From Cytophagales bacterium (GTDB taxonomy: Bacteria; Bacteroidota; Bacteroidia; Cytophagales; Cytophagaceae): a DNA stretch of 61,407 bases. Shown here one piece after another: positions 8,277-16,210 of this stretch (its first letter is position 1; each line of letters begins with the position of its first letter). The stretch lies in NCBI GenBank assembly GCA_004294225.1, contig REBA01000026.1:1-61407 (forward strand), given 5' to 3'. Both the position numbers and the translations under genes were made by a program. The notes beneath the pieces were generated by a model. The model made no database searches and was not told the DNA's origin. It saw only the letters and a list, made by a program, of their open reading frames with translations.

Positions 8277-9752
8277 TTAAAGGGTCTTTAGAAAATCTTC
8301 CGCAATCTCATAATGTGATAGAAGTTTCTCCTCTGGCATCTGTTCTACAAGTCTTGCCATCATTGACAATCTAGGATTCTTTAAAAAAAATGCTCGGTGC
8401 TTGTGAATAAATCTCCAATATAAGCCGTCCCATATTTTACACCATTCTCCTTTGGGATAATCGCTCATTTTAAGAATATAGTTAGAGCCAGAAAGATAAG
8501 GCTTAGTAGTCAATAACCCTCCGCAAGCAAATTGGCTCATAGAATATACATTGGGCACCATTACCCAATCATAACTGTCGATATACATCTCCATAAACCA
8601 TTGATAAACATTATTTGGATTTATTTCACAAAGCAACATGATATTCCCTAGCACCATTAGCCGCTCTATATGGTGATTATAAGCAAAAGAATGAAGATTC
8701 TTGATTGCATTATCTACAGGAAGCAAACCAGTAGTTCCTGAATAAAATTTATCAGATAAAGGACGGTCGAATTTCCAAAAATTGGAGGTTCTTATTTTTC
8801 TTCCCTTTAGTAAATAGGCGGCTTTCATAAACTCTCTCCAACCTATGATTTGCCTTATAAACCCTTCCATTGAATTGATAGGAATTTCTTTTTCATATTT
8901 CAAAGCCTCGCTAATGACCTCTTCAGGAACGAGCAAACCAATATTGAGATATGGGGAAAGTATAGAATGAAACAAAAAAGAATTTTTCTCTGCAATTGCA
9001 TCTTCGTATAATCCGAAGTTTTGAAAATAGGAATCAAAGAAATCGATCATACAGCTTTTCGCCTCAGCATGGGTGGTTGCGTAGGAAAAAGCATCAGTAG
9101 ATCCAATATTATTAGAAAAATATCGATTTACATAAGAAAGAGCCTCGATTACATATTTATTCCTTTCTAATACCTTTCTAGCAGGTATAACAACATTTTT
9201 AGGCAACTTCTTTCTATTCTCGTTGTCATAACTCCATTTGCCTCCTAAAGGGCTGTTAGATTCATCCACCATAATCTCTAGACGTGTACGCTGAAAAGCA
9301 TAAAAATTAGACATGCTAAAGTGCTTCTTGTCCTTAAAATAATCACTCAATAAAGCCTCATTACATAAAAAATATGGACTATTCCATTTAATAAGCTTTA
9401 TTTCTAGACTAATGCTTGCCTGTCTCACTCTTTGCTCTAGCCAATCATCATTTAAATCTCTATAATGAATCTCAAAAATGCTTCTTTCTTTTAATTGAAT
9501 AAATAAATCTTCATAATCCTTAAAAGAATGGTGTTCTATGTAAATGTGTTCTTTATCTTTTTTGATGAGCTGTGCTTTATAATATTGCATTGAAGCTCTG
9601 TGAAGGACAAGCTTCTGCTGATGAAAATTATATTGTTTGAAATACAAAAAGTCTTCAATCAAAACAAAAATATAATTCCCCGAAATACTAAAATTATCTT
9701 CAAAAAGCTGATGTGGTAGTACAAGAAATGCTTTATTCATAGACTTAATCAA
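8277..9752 (-). CDS. FeS-BCP-type (DPRP, prokaryotic 6-4) photolyase/cryptochrome relative
   Basis: A 491-residue flavoprotein of the deoxyribodipyrimidine photolyase-related family (PF04244). Recognisable blocks are the N-terminal LVLPHQLFED, HHIERLMVLGN (about 360-370), MSQFACGGLLTTKPYLSG (about 405-422) and DGLYWRF (about 442-448). Known members (PhrB, CryB) repair 6-4 photoproducts and bind a 4Fe-4S cluster. Here the usual CxxC pair in the 'SDxCxGC' position reads SDYPKGEWC, and the linker after it is missing. Only C438 corresponds to a cluster ligand, so the cluster is probably absent. Translation may start four residues later, at MNKAFLVL. It is divergent from the imelysin gene. Confidence 0.85.
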   Translation of the reverse strand: MIKSMNKAFLVLPHQLFEDNFSISGNYIFVLIEDFLYFKQYNFHQQKLVLHRASMQYYKAQLIKKDKEHIYIEHHSFKDYEDLFIQLKERSIFEIHYRDLNDDWLEQRVRQASISLEIKLIKWNSPYFLCNEALLSDYFKDKKHFSMSNFYAFQRTRLEIMVDESNSPLGGKWSYDNENRKKLPKNVVIPARKVLERNKYVIEALSYVNRYFSNNIGSTDAFSYATTHAEAKSCMIDFFDSYFQNFGLYEDAIAEKNSFLFHSILSPYLNIGLLVPEEVISEALKYEKEIPINSMEGFIRQIIGWREFMKAAYLLKGRKIRTSNFWKFDRPLSDKFYSGTTGLLPVDNAIKNLHSFAYNHHIERLMVLGNIMLLCEINPNNVYQWFMEMYIDSYDWVMVPNVYSMSQFACGGLLTTKPYLSGSNYILKMSDYPKGEWCKIWDGLYWRFIHKHRAFFLKNPRLSMMARLVEQMPEEKLLSHYEIAEDFLKTL

Positions 9753-9875
9753 TCAAGTGTATTTATCCAACCCTATTTATGAAGTTTTGTTTTTCTTTAA
9801 TTTAAGGAATTTTATAGTTACATAAAATATTTATTATCAACAGATAATTTATTATTTAAAATAATTCTAAATAAC

Positions 9876-9906
9876 TTGGTTTTAAATAAAGAAAAAATTA
9901 GTTTTG
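9876..9906 (+). promoter_or_regulatory. Bacteroidota-type promoter for the imelysin operon
   Basis: TTG at 9876-9878 and TAGTTTTG at 9899-9906 are separated by 20 bases. This matches the Bacteroidota consensus TTG-N17..23-TAnnTTTG. The ATG of the imelysin gene follows 32 bases downstream, a normal leader length. The position of this promoter is one reason to prefer the later start codon for that gene. Confidence 0.7.
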
Positions 9907-9938
9907 TGTTAATTATAATCAATCTAAATAAAGAGGGG

Positions 9939-11102
9939 ATGAAAAACTTATTAAAAAGTGTATTTTTTTGTACAATACTAGTATTATTAAATGCCTGCAA
10001 GAAAAAAGAAGAGGATAAAATAGTTCCAATTCAAGGAAACAGTTCACAAGCTATTAAAGATTATTCTGCTATGGTTTACATCTCCTACGATGATGCTATC
10101 TCTAAAGCAAAATTACTTCAACAAAGTATTGAAACTTTTGGCACAAATCCTAATTCTAGCAACTTTGAACTATGCAAACAAGCTTGGCTCGCTGCAAGAA
10201 TCCCCTATGGACAAACGGAAGCCTACAGGCTTTATGGCGGCCCAATAGATGGTGAAGATGGGCCTGAAGGCTACATCAATGGCTGGCCATTGGATGAATC
10301 ATTTATAGATTATGTAGAAGGCAATACTGAGTCTGGAATAATTAATCTCCCAAAACTATATCCAACAATAAATGATTCCCTATTACTAACACTAAATGAA
10401 AAAGATTCTGAAACAAATATTGCTACTGGATTTCATGCTATTGAATTCTTATTATGGGGGCAAGATCTCTATGCCAACTCTGCTGGGAAAAGGCCTTATA
10501 CTGATTATGTAATGGCTTCAAATAGTTCGGCAAATAGAAGACTACAATACTTAAAAGTCTGCTCTAGCCTTTTAGTAACTCAACTTACCGAGGTAAGAGA
10601 TGCATGGAAAGTAGGAGCTGCATGGTATTCTAACTTCAATAATCCTGTAAATAAAAATATTTCTTTAAGAATGATATTTGATGGTATTGGGAAATTATCA
10701 AAAGGAGAACTAGCTGGAGAGAGAATGAATGTAGCATTAGAAAATGAAGATCAAGAAGATGAACATTCCTGCTTCAGCGATAATACACATATAGATATCA
10801 GAATGAATTTCCTCGGAATCAAAAACGTTTATCTCAATACTTATATTAGCACGAATGGAATAAAAACTCAAGGTTATTCTCTTTCTGAATTAGTAAAAGC
10901 GAAGAGTATAGAAACAGATAAAGAAATATTATTGGCTTTAGAAAATTGCGAAAAATACATCAATGACATTCCTGCCCCATTTGACCAAGCAATCATAAAT
11001 GAAAAAGAGAAAGTAGTAAAAGCAATAAAAGAACTTCAAAAGCTAAGCGATGCTATTGCTGGAGGTGCTTCAAAATTAGGACTACAAATTTCTGCTGATT
11101 AA
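9939..11102 (+). CDS. Imelysin family lipoprotein (iron-regulated type)
   Basis: A 387-residue surface or periplasmic lipoprotein. The signal sequence MKNLLKSVFFCTILVLLNAC ends in a lipobox (LNAC). The imelysin GxHxxE motif is GFHAIEFLLWGQD, with the upstream R-x-P-Y-G-Q-T-E segment typical of this family. Imelysin/IrpA-like proteins are tied to iron uptake. I chose the ATG at 9939 because it gives a complete lipoprotein signal and lies after the promoter; a longer frame back to 9876 would start inside the promoter. Next, after 9 bases, comes a di-haem oxidoreductase gene, the partner commonly found with imelysins. Confidence 0.9.
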   Translation: MKNLLKSVFFCTILVLLNACKKKEEDKIVPIQGNSSQAIKDYSAMVYISYDDAISKAKLLQQSIETFGTNPNSSNFELCKQAWLAARIPYGQTEAYRLYGGPIDGEDGPEGYINGWPLDESFIDYVEGNTESGIINLPKLYPTINDSLLLTLNEKDSETNIATGFHAIEFLLWGQDLYANSAGKRPYTDYVMASNSSANRRLQYLKVCSSLLVTQLTEVRDAWKVGAAWYSNFNNPVNKNISLRMIFDGIGKLSKGELAGERMNVALENEDQEDEHSCFSDNTHIDIRMNFLGIKNVYLNTYISTNGIKTQGYSLSELVKAKSIETDKEILLALENCEKYINDIPAPFDQAIINEKEKVVKAIKELQKLSDAIAGGASKLGLQISAD

Positions 11103-11111
11103 ATAGAAAAA

Positions 11112-12530
11112 ATGAATAGTTATATATTTAAAAAAAACATCATTATTGGACTCATTGCTATAATTGCATTCAACTGTAGTACAAAAGACAAAGAGCCCTT
11201 AACAACACCTATAATAGCTTCCTCGGATGAAGAACTATCGTCAGGCAAACTTACTGTTTTCGATCAAAGTGAAAATTCATTTGGAAATCAAGTTCCGGGT
11301 CTGACTGGAGAAGAATCTGGAAAATTTGTAGTAGGAAATTCTTTCTTTAGGTCAAACTGGGTAACTTCCCCTTCTTCAACAACAGCCAGAGATGGTCTTG
11401 GACCGTTTTTCAATGCTAGGTCATGTGGGAGTTGTCATGCCAAAGATGGAAGAGGCTTCCCGCCTGAAAGTGGAGAATTGGATATGCACAGTTTATTATT
11501 CAGGCTGAGCATAGAAGGAACTAATCCAGATGGCAGCCCCAAAGCTCATCCAGAATATGGTGGGCAAATTCAATCTAGTGCCATTCAAGGCTTACAAGCA
11601 GAGGCTCAACCCTTGGTAGAATATATAGATTTTGAATATACCTACCCAGATGGAGAAATTCTCAAACTAAGAAAACCCATTTATTCCTTCTCCACAAACT
11701 ATGGCAATTTAGAAGCTAATGTTAAAACATCACCTAGAGTGGGTCTTCAACTATGTGGAATGGGACTATTAGAGGCTATTCCCGAAAATGACATCCTAAA
11801 ACTATCCGACGAAGCAGACAGCAATAATGATCAAATTTCTGGGAAACCCAACTATGTTTGGGATTATGAGAGCAACAAAAAAACATTAGGTAGATTCGGA
11901 TGGAAAGCAAATCAGCCAAGCCTCAGACAACAAGTAGCTGGTGCATTCAATGGCGATATAGGAATCACTAGCGAACTATTTACTAAAGAAGAGTTCCCTA
12001 GTAGTATCATTGAAATAATCCTGAATTTACCAAACGGAGGAGTGCCCGAGATCTCCAATAAAACTATTGATGAGGTTACCTTCTACTGCCAAACGCTGGC
12101 TGTTCCTGCAAGAAGAAATTTCAAAAATCCTGACGTGATTGAAGGGAAGCAACTCTTTACTAAGATTGGTTGCGAAAAATGCCATCATGCCGAATACAAA
12201 ACTTCTGCTTTTCACTCCCCTAGTGTGCTATCAAGCATAGTGATTAGACCTTATACCGATATGTTGCTTCATGATATGGGAACTGCACTTGCTGACAATC
12301 GAGAAGATTTCCAAGCCAATGGCCTAGAATGGCGAACTACTCCACTTTGGGGTTTGGGATTAATAAAAACTGTAAATAACCATACCTTTCTCTTACACGA
12401 CGGAAGAGCAAGAAATATTGAGGAAGCCATCATATGGCATGGAGGAGAAGCAGAGAATTCCAAAAAAGAATTCTCAAAACTCAACAAAACTGATAGATTA
12501 AAATTGCTGCAATTTTTAAACTCTTTATAA
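11112..12530 (+). CDS. Di-haem oxidoreductase family c-type cytochrome (DHOR)
   Basis: A 472-residue exported protein with a hydrophobic N-terminus and a possible lipidation cysteine at 22. It carries two haem c sites: CGSCH (105-109) in an N-terminal cytochrome fold and CEKCH (354-358) in a C-terminal one. This matches the PF06537 'thiol oxidoreductase' family. The gene follows the imelysin lipoprotein after 9 bases and very probably shares its transcript. This pairing suggests a surface redox or iron-handling module, but the electron donor and acceptor are not known from sequence. Confidence 0.88.
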   Translation: MNSYIFKKNIIIGLIAIIAFNCSTKDKEPLTTPIIASSDEELSSGKLTVFDQSENSFGNQVPGLTGEESGKFVVGNSFFRSNWVTSPSSTTARDGLGPFFNARSCGSCHAKDGRGFPPESGELDMHSLLFRLSIEGTNPDGSPKAHPEYGGQIQSSAIQGLQAEAQPLVEYIDFEYTYPDGEILKLRKPIYSFSTNYGNLEANVKTSPRVGLQLCGMGLLEAIPENDILKLSDEADSNNDQISGKPNYVWDYESNKKTLGRFGWKANQPSLRQQVAGAFNGDIGITSELFTKEEFPSSIIEIILNLPNGGVPEISNKTIDEVTFYCQTLAVPARRNFKNPDVIEGKQLFTKIGCEKCHHAEYKTSAFHSPSVLSSIVIRPYTDMLLHDMGTALADNREDFQANGLEWRTTPLWGLGLIKTVNNHTFLLHDGRARNIEEAIIWHGGEAENSKKEFSKLNKTDRLKLLQFLNSL

Positions 12531-12753
12531 AAAAAGTATAGCTACTGTCCAATCACAATAAAGATAAGGCTCATCTATCTCTATTTGCTGTTTATTTACT
12601 AGCTTGTTTTTCATTTTTAATCTGAATTTCAAAAACCTATATTCAAGAATTTGTTAATTCTCATCGTAATATAGACAGCCAACCCTTCGCAAAACCAAAA
12701 GAGCTAAAATTTTCCTAACCCACCAAGACTGTGAATAAATTATAGACAACTGC

Positions 12754-12786
12754 TTGAAAGCGGAAAAATAATTTTGGTTACATTTG
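12754..12786 (+). promoter_or_regulatory. Putative promoter of the restriction-modification operon
   Basis: TTG at 12754-12756 and TACATTTG at 12779-12786 are 22 bases apart, fitting the TTG-N17..23-TAnnTTTG pattern. The start codon of the XRE gene lies 29 bases downstream. The rest of the 285-base gap after the di-haem gene (12531-12815) shows nothing else I can name. Confidence 0.55.
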
Positions 12787-12816
12787 ACACCTATTGACAA
12801 ATCAAACTTTGTACAA
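12784..12816. promoter_or_regulatory. Candidate operator for the controller protein
   Basis: TTGACA occurs twice in direct orientation at 12784-12789 and 12794-12799, one helical turn apart. The second copy is also the left half of an imperfect inverted repeat, TTGACAAA (12794-12801) with TTTGTACAA (12808-12816). These repeats cover the space between the predicted promoter and the ATG, where autorepressing controller proteins of restriction systems usually bind. Binding is inferred, not shown. Confidence 0.4.
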
Positions 12817-13106
12817 TGAATTCACTAGGAGAAAAAATAAGGACAATAAGAGAATCGAAGAGTTTATTACTTCGACAGGTTGCTGCTTATCTCGAAATCG
12901 ACACCGCTTTAATTAGTAAAATTGAACGAGGCGAAAGACGACTGACCAGAGAACAAGTAATTAAACTTGCTAAATTTTACAACGTGACAGAAGAAGAACT
13001 TTTAACACTTTGGCTTAGTGACAAACTTCTAGATACTATTGAAAACGACCCTTTCGCAATGCAAGGATTAAACAAAGCAAAAACTATTTTAAAAACCTTA
13101 CTATGA
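12816..13106 (+). CDS. XRE family helix-turn-helix protein, restriction-system controller type
   Basis: A 96-residue DNA-binding protein. The HTH_3 domain covers about residues 5-62, with the recognition helix around TALISKIERGERR. It is the first gene of the island and overlaps the methylase by four bases (ATGA), so the two are translated together. Small XRE proteins in this position act as C proteins, which delay or balance restriction-enzyme expression. The repeats over its start codon would allow autoregulation. The family is certain; the controller role is inferred from position. Confidence 0.85.
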   Translation: MNSLGEKIRTIRESKSLLLRQVAAYLEIDTALISKIERGERRLTREQVIKLAKFYNVTEEELLTLWLSDKLLDTIENDPFAMQGLNKAKTILKTLL

Positions 13107-14062
13107 AAAACGGAATAGCAAAACCATTTTTAAAATGGGCAGGCGGAAAAACACAACTAATTAATGAAATTGAAAAATCGTTGCCTTTTGAAATCACCAA
13201 TAAAAAATTTACCTACTTTGAACCATTTGTTGGTAGCGGTGCAGTTTTATTTTGGATGCTTGAAAATTTTCCAAAATTGGAAAAAGCTGTTATTAACGAC
13301 ATAAACGCTGATTTGATAAACGCTTATAGAATCATAGCATCAAAGCCCAAAGAACTTATTTCTATTCTTCAAATTCTTCAAAATGAATATCACAATCTTG
13401 ACGGAAAAGAGGAAGAAAAAAAGGAATACTATTATAAAAAAAGAGAATTGTACAACACAAGAAAAGAAGAAAAAAGCGGACAAGCCGCTTTGTTTATTTT
13501 TCTCAATCGTACTTGCTTTAACGGTTTATACAGAGTAAACAAAAGCAATGGCTATAATGTACCAATGGGTAGTTATAAAAAGCCAACCATCTGCGACGAC
13601 CAGAATATTTTAGCTGTAAGTAATGTTTTGCAGAAAGTTGAAATTCTTTGTGGTGATTATGAAACGACACTAAAAGAAGCAACCCCTAATTCGTTTTTCT
13701 ATTTCGATCCGCCATACAAACCATTAAGTAATACATCTAGTTTTAACTCTTATGCAAAAGATGAATTCAATGATGAGGAACAAATAAGACTAAGAAATTT
13801 TTGCTCAAAATTGGAAAAGCAAGGGCACAAATGGATGCTGAGCAATTCCGATGTTAAAGGCAAAGACACAAACGACAATTTTTTTGATGAAATTTATTCG
13901 GAATTTTCTATTTCAAGAGTAAAGGCGAGAAGAAGCATCAATGCAAATCCTGAAAAATATTATTTGGACGTTCCCTTCGGGCGGGCTTTCCGTTCCAATC
14001 TTTTGTTCGTTCCTCACAAAAGGATTTCCACTGCAATCCCTAACGCAAAACTCGCTGTATAA
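13103..14062 (+). CDS. Dam/DpnM-type DNA adenine-N6 methyltransferase with replaced C-terminus
   Basis: Alpha-class (D12) adenine methylase of 319 residues, resembling M.DpnII/Dam, which methylate GATC. Motif X/I regions are FLKWAGGKTQL (9-19) and EPFVGSGAV (40-48), the catalytic motif IV is DPPY (202-205), and CFNGLYRVN lies at 138-146. Up to RRSINANPEK (276-285) it follows the family. There the family normally continues 'RGKISE..V.N', but here residues 286-319 (YYLDVPFGRAF...NAKLAV) are read from a palindromic intergenic element. The conserved end of the fold is therefore missing and activity is doubtful. The stop codon abuts the ATG of the DpnI-like gene. Confidence 0.85.
   Translation: MKNGIAKPFLKWAGGKTQLINEIEKSLPFEITNKKFTYFEPFVGSGAVLFWMLENFPKLEKAVINDINADLINAYRIIASKPKELISILQILQNEYHNLDGKEEEKKEYYYKKRELYNTRKEEKSGQAALFIFLNRTCFNGLYRVNKSNGYNVPMGSYKKPTICDDQNILAVSNVLQKVEILCGDYETTLKEATPNSFFYFDPPYKPLSNTSSFNSYAKDEFNDEEQIRLRNFCSKLEKQGHKWMLSNSDVKGKDTNDNFFDEIYSEFSISRVKARRSINANPEKYYLDVPFGRAFRSNLLFVPHKRISTAIPNAKLAV
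13966..14046. repeat. Palindromic REP-like element fused to the methylase 3' end
   Basis: A locally GC-richer stretch contains the hairpin CTTTTGT (14000-14006), a 9-base loop, then ACAAAAG (14016-14022), flanked by TTCCGTTCCAATC on one side and GATTTCCACTGCAATCCC on the other, and ending TAACGC. Its base composition differs sharply from the AT-rich coding sequence around it. It resembles a palindromic intergenic repeat that I recall from other Bacteroidota genomes; that recollection is not verified here. It supplies the last ~34 codons of the methylase frame and ends 16 bases before the DpnI-like gene. Confidence 0.55.
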
Positions 14063-14842
14063 ATGAATTTGAGCTTCAACACAAAACTTGCGGAAAGATA
14101 TTCAAGTAACTCACAAATTGCAAGAGTTCTAACCGAAAATTGGGTTAAAGAAAACTCATATTGTCCTTGTTGCGGAGAAATCCCGTTAAATGAATTTGAG
14201 AACAACAGACCAGTAGCAGATTTTTATTGCAATAAATGTAATGAAGAATTTGAATTAAAAAGTAAGAATGGAAAGTTTTCTAATACAATAAATGATGGAG
14301 CTTATTCTACAATGATTGAAAGGATAAATTCAAATCAAAATCCCAATTTTTTCTTTTTAACATATTCAAAAATCTGGGCTGTAGAGAATTTTCTCATTAT
14401 CCCGAAACAGTTTTTTACAACTGAAATAATTGTAAAAAGGAATCCACTTTCAGATACTGCAAGGCGAGCAGGTTGGGTTGGCTGTAATATTGATATTTCA
14501 AATGTTGCCGAGGCTGGCAAAGTTTTTTTAGTAAAAGATTCTAAATTAATTGACAAAAAAATTGTAGAAGCCTCTTTTAATAAAACATTGTTTTTAAGAG
14601 GAAAATCAACCGATTCTAAAGGTTGGATATTGGATTTAATGACTTGTGTTGATTTAATTAAGAAAGAAACTTTTTCGCTAAAAGATGTTTATAAATTTGA
14701 AGATAAACTCAAAATAAAATACCCTAGCAATAATTTCATCAAAGACAAAATAAGACAGCAACTTCAAGTATTGCGGGATAAAGGAATAATTGAATTTGTA
14801 AGTCGTAGTAATTATAAAAAAATCAAATATGGAAACATTTAA
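14063..14842 (+). CDS. dpnC: DpnI-like methyl-directed restriction endonuclease
   Basis: A 259-residue protein that lines up with Streptococcus pneumoniae DpnI nearly end to end. The zinc-binding cysteines are C34/C37 and C56/C59. The PD-(D/E)xK residues fall at the DpnI positions D53, E64 and K66 (VADFYC, EFELKSK). Shared blocks are ENNRPVADFYC, INDGAYSTM, NPNFFFLTY and ARRAGW.GCNID. The C-terminal winged-helix part has IRQQLQVLRDKGIIEF, which in DpnI also recognises the methylated site. DpnI cuts GATC only when adenine is methylated. It starts immediately after the methylase stop codon and overlaps dpnD by 14 bases. Confidence 0.93.
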   Translation: MNLSFNTKLAERYSSNSQIARVLTENWVKENSYCPCCGEIPLNEFENNRPVADFYCNKCNEEFELKSKNGKFSNTINDGAYSTMIERINSNQNPNFFFLTYSKIWAVENFLIIPKQFFTTEIIVKRNPLSDTARRAGWVGCNIDISNVAEAGKVFLVKDSKLIDKKIVEASFNKTLFLRGKSTDSKGWILDLMTCVDLIKKETFSLKDVYKFEDKLKIKYPSNNFIKDKIRQQLQVLRDKGIIEFVSRSNYKKIKYGNI

Positions 14843-14996
14843 GATTGAAGTAAAAGAAACACTTTCAAAAATTATTGAGATTGAAGCTAATTCTGCTGAT
14901 GAAGCATTTTCAAAGATTCAAGATTTATATAAGAAAGAAGAAATTGTGCTAGATGCTGATGATTATGTTGAAACAGAATTTTTAAAATCAGAATAG
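14829..14996 (+). CDS. dpnD: DpnD/PcfM family small protein
   Basis: A 55-residue protein starting METFKIEVKETLSKIIEIEA and ending DADDYVETEFLKSE, which matches the DpnD-PcfM family (PF14207). In pneumococcus dpnD overlaps dpnC, the gene for DpnI, and the same arrangement is seen here: the ATG lies inside the last codons of the DpnI-like gene in another reading frame. Its biochemical role is unknown in the family. The presence of both genes in the overlapping order shows that a complete DpnI-type cassette is present. Confidence 0.85.
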   Translation: METFKIEVKETLSKIIEIEANSADEAFSKIQDLYKKEEIVLDADDYVETEFLKSE

Positions 14997-15002
14997 TAAA
15001 AG

Positions 15003-16013
15003 ATGTCAAACATAACTCCAAGTAATTCCGATTTTATTTTATACACTTCTCAAGATGGCGAAGTAAGGGTAGACGTTTTTGTTAATGATGAAACAGTTTG
15101 GCTTACTCAAAAGGCAATGCAAGAGTTGTTTGATAGGTCAAAATCAACGGTAAGTGAACATATTAGTAATGTTTTTAAGGAAGGAGAATTAGAGGAAAAT
15201 CAAGTTATTCGGAAATTCCGAACAACTGCCGATGATGGTAAAGATTATGAGGTTTCCTATTATAATCTTGATGTAATAATATCAGTTGGATACAGAATCA
15301 AATCTCAAAGAGGCACTCAATTTCGTATTTGGGCTACCAAAACGCTAAAAGAGTTTATCATCAAAGGATTTGTTTTAGATGATAAACGCTTGAAACTAGG
15401 TGGTCAGGTATTTGGCAAGGATTATTTTGAAGAGTTACTTGAGAGAATTCGGGAAATTCGAGCATCAGAAAGACGGTTCTATCAAAAAATAACGGATATA
15501 TATGCTCAATGTAGCATAGATTATGACCTTAAATCAGACCTGACTTTAAATTTCTATAAAACCGTTCAAAATAAACTTCATTGGGCAATTACAGGAAATA
15601 CAGCGGCTGAAATCATTGAAAGGAGAGCAAATGCTGACAATCCTAATATGGGCTTAACTACTTGGAAAAATTCACCTGATGGCAAAATTTTAAAATCGGA
15701 TACAAACATTGCAAAAAACTATTTATCTGAAAAAGAAATAAGTGAATTAAACAGACTTGTGGAATTGTATTTAAACTTTGCAGAATTACAAGCAGAAAGA
15801 AATATTCCAATGAAAATGAATGAATGGGTTGAAGCATTGGATTCATTTTTAAAAATAAACCGTTACGATTTATTAAACAATCCTGGTAAAATATCTCACG
15901 AGATGGCAATTAAAAAAGCGGAATCAGAATATTCAAAGTTCAGAAGAATTCAAGACCAAAAGTTCATTTCTGATTTTGATAAGGAAGTTAATAAAATCAA
16001 AAAGAAAAAGTAA
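15003..16013 (+). CDS. rhuM: RhuM family protein
   Basis: A 336-residue cytoplasmic protein of the RhuM ('virulence protein') family. The N-terminal winged-helix-like part contains VWLTQKAMQELFDRSKSTVSEHI (about 32-54) and a YNLDVIISVGYRI segment, followed by TQFRIWATKTLKEFI. A helical, Fic/DOC-neighbouring C-terminal part reaches the end. RhuM genes often sit inside restriction-modification and other defence islands; their function is not established. It begins 6 bases after dpnD, and its stop overlaps the next ATG by one base (TAATG), so it is part of the operon. Confidence 0.88.
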   Translation: MSNITPSNSDFILYTSQDGEVRVDVFVNDETVWLTQKAMQELFDRSKSTVSEHISNVFKEGELEENQVIRKFRTTADDGKDYEVSYYNLDVIISVGYRIKSQRGTQFRIWATKTLKEFIIKGFVLDDKRLKLGGQVFGKDYFEELLERIREIRASERRFYQKITDIYAQCSIDYDLKSDLTLNFYKTVQNKLHWAITGNTAAEIIERRANADNPNMGLTTWKNSPDGKILKSDTNIAKNYLSEKEISELNRLVELYLNFAELQAERNIPMKMNEWVEALDSFLKINRYDLLNNPGKISHEMAIKKAESEYSKFRRIQDQKFISDFDKEVNKIKKKK

Positions 16014-16210
16014 TGGAAATAAAAGTTAATCGAAGTTTCGCAAAACCAATTTTGTTTCTTTTAAAAATACTAGGTTGTCAAAAGATGCTTTTAGTATGTA
16101 AAGGGTATGGTGAAGATTATGAATCATACACTGAACTGTGTTGGGAAGAAGACAAGGAATTAGACCTTAAAAACGATTCCCAGTATGAAGACTTTAGAAT
16201 TTGGCTTTAA
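16013..16210 (+). CDS. Hypothetical 65-residue protein at a recombination junction
   Basis: A short frame with a basic N-terminal half (MEIKVNRSFAKPILFLLK), three cysteines and an acidic second half (YGEDYESY, CWEEDKELD). I recognise no family. It is coupled to rhuM by a TAATG overlap, and its last 10 bases overlap the truncated methylase frame. The join between this frame and the methylase lies exactly where the methylase N-terminus should have been, so the ORF could be a real rhuM partner or a leftover of the insertion that removed the methylase start. Confidence 0.5.
   Translation: MEIKVNRSFAKPILFLLKILGCQKMLLVCKGYGEDYESYTELCWEEDKELDLKNDSQYEDFRIWL

Noticed and set aside
9876..9938. Longer start for the imelysin lipoprotein
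   Set aside because: The extra 21 codons would put residues in front of a complete lipoprotein signal and lie inside the promoter.
13966..14046. Palindromic element as an integron attC site
   Set aside because: The end TAACGC recalls attC cores, but the GTTRRRY box is not met exactly and no integrase is present.
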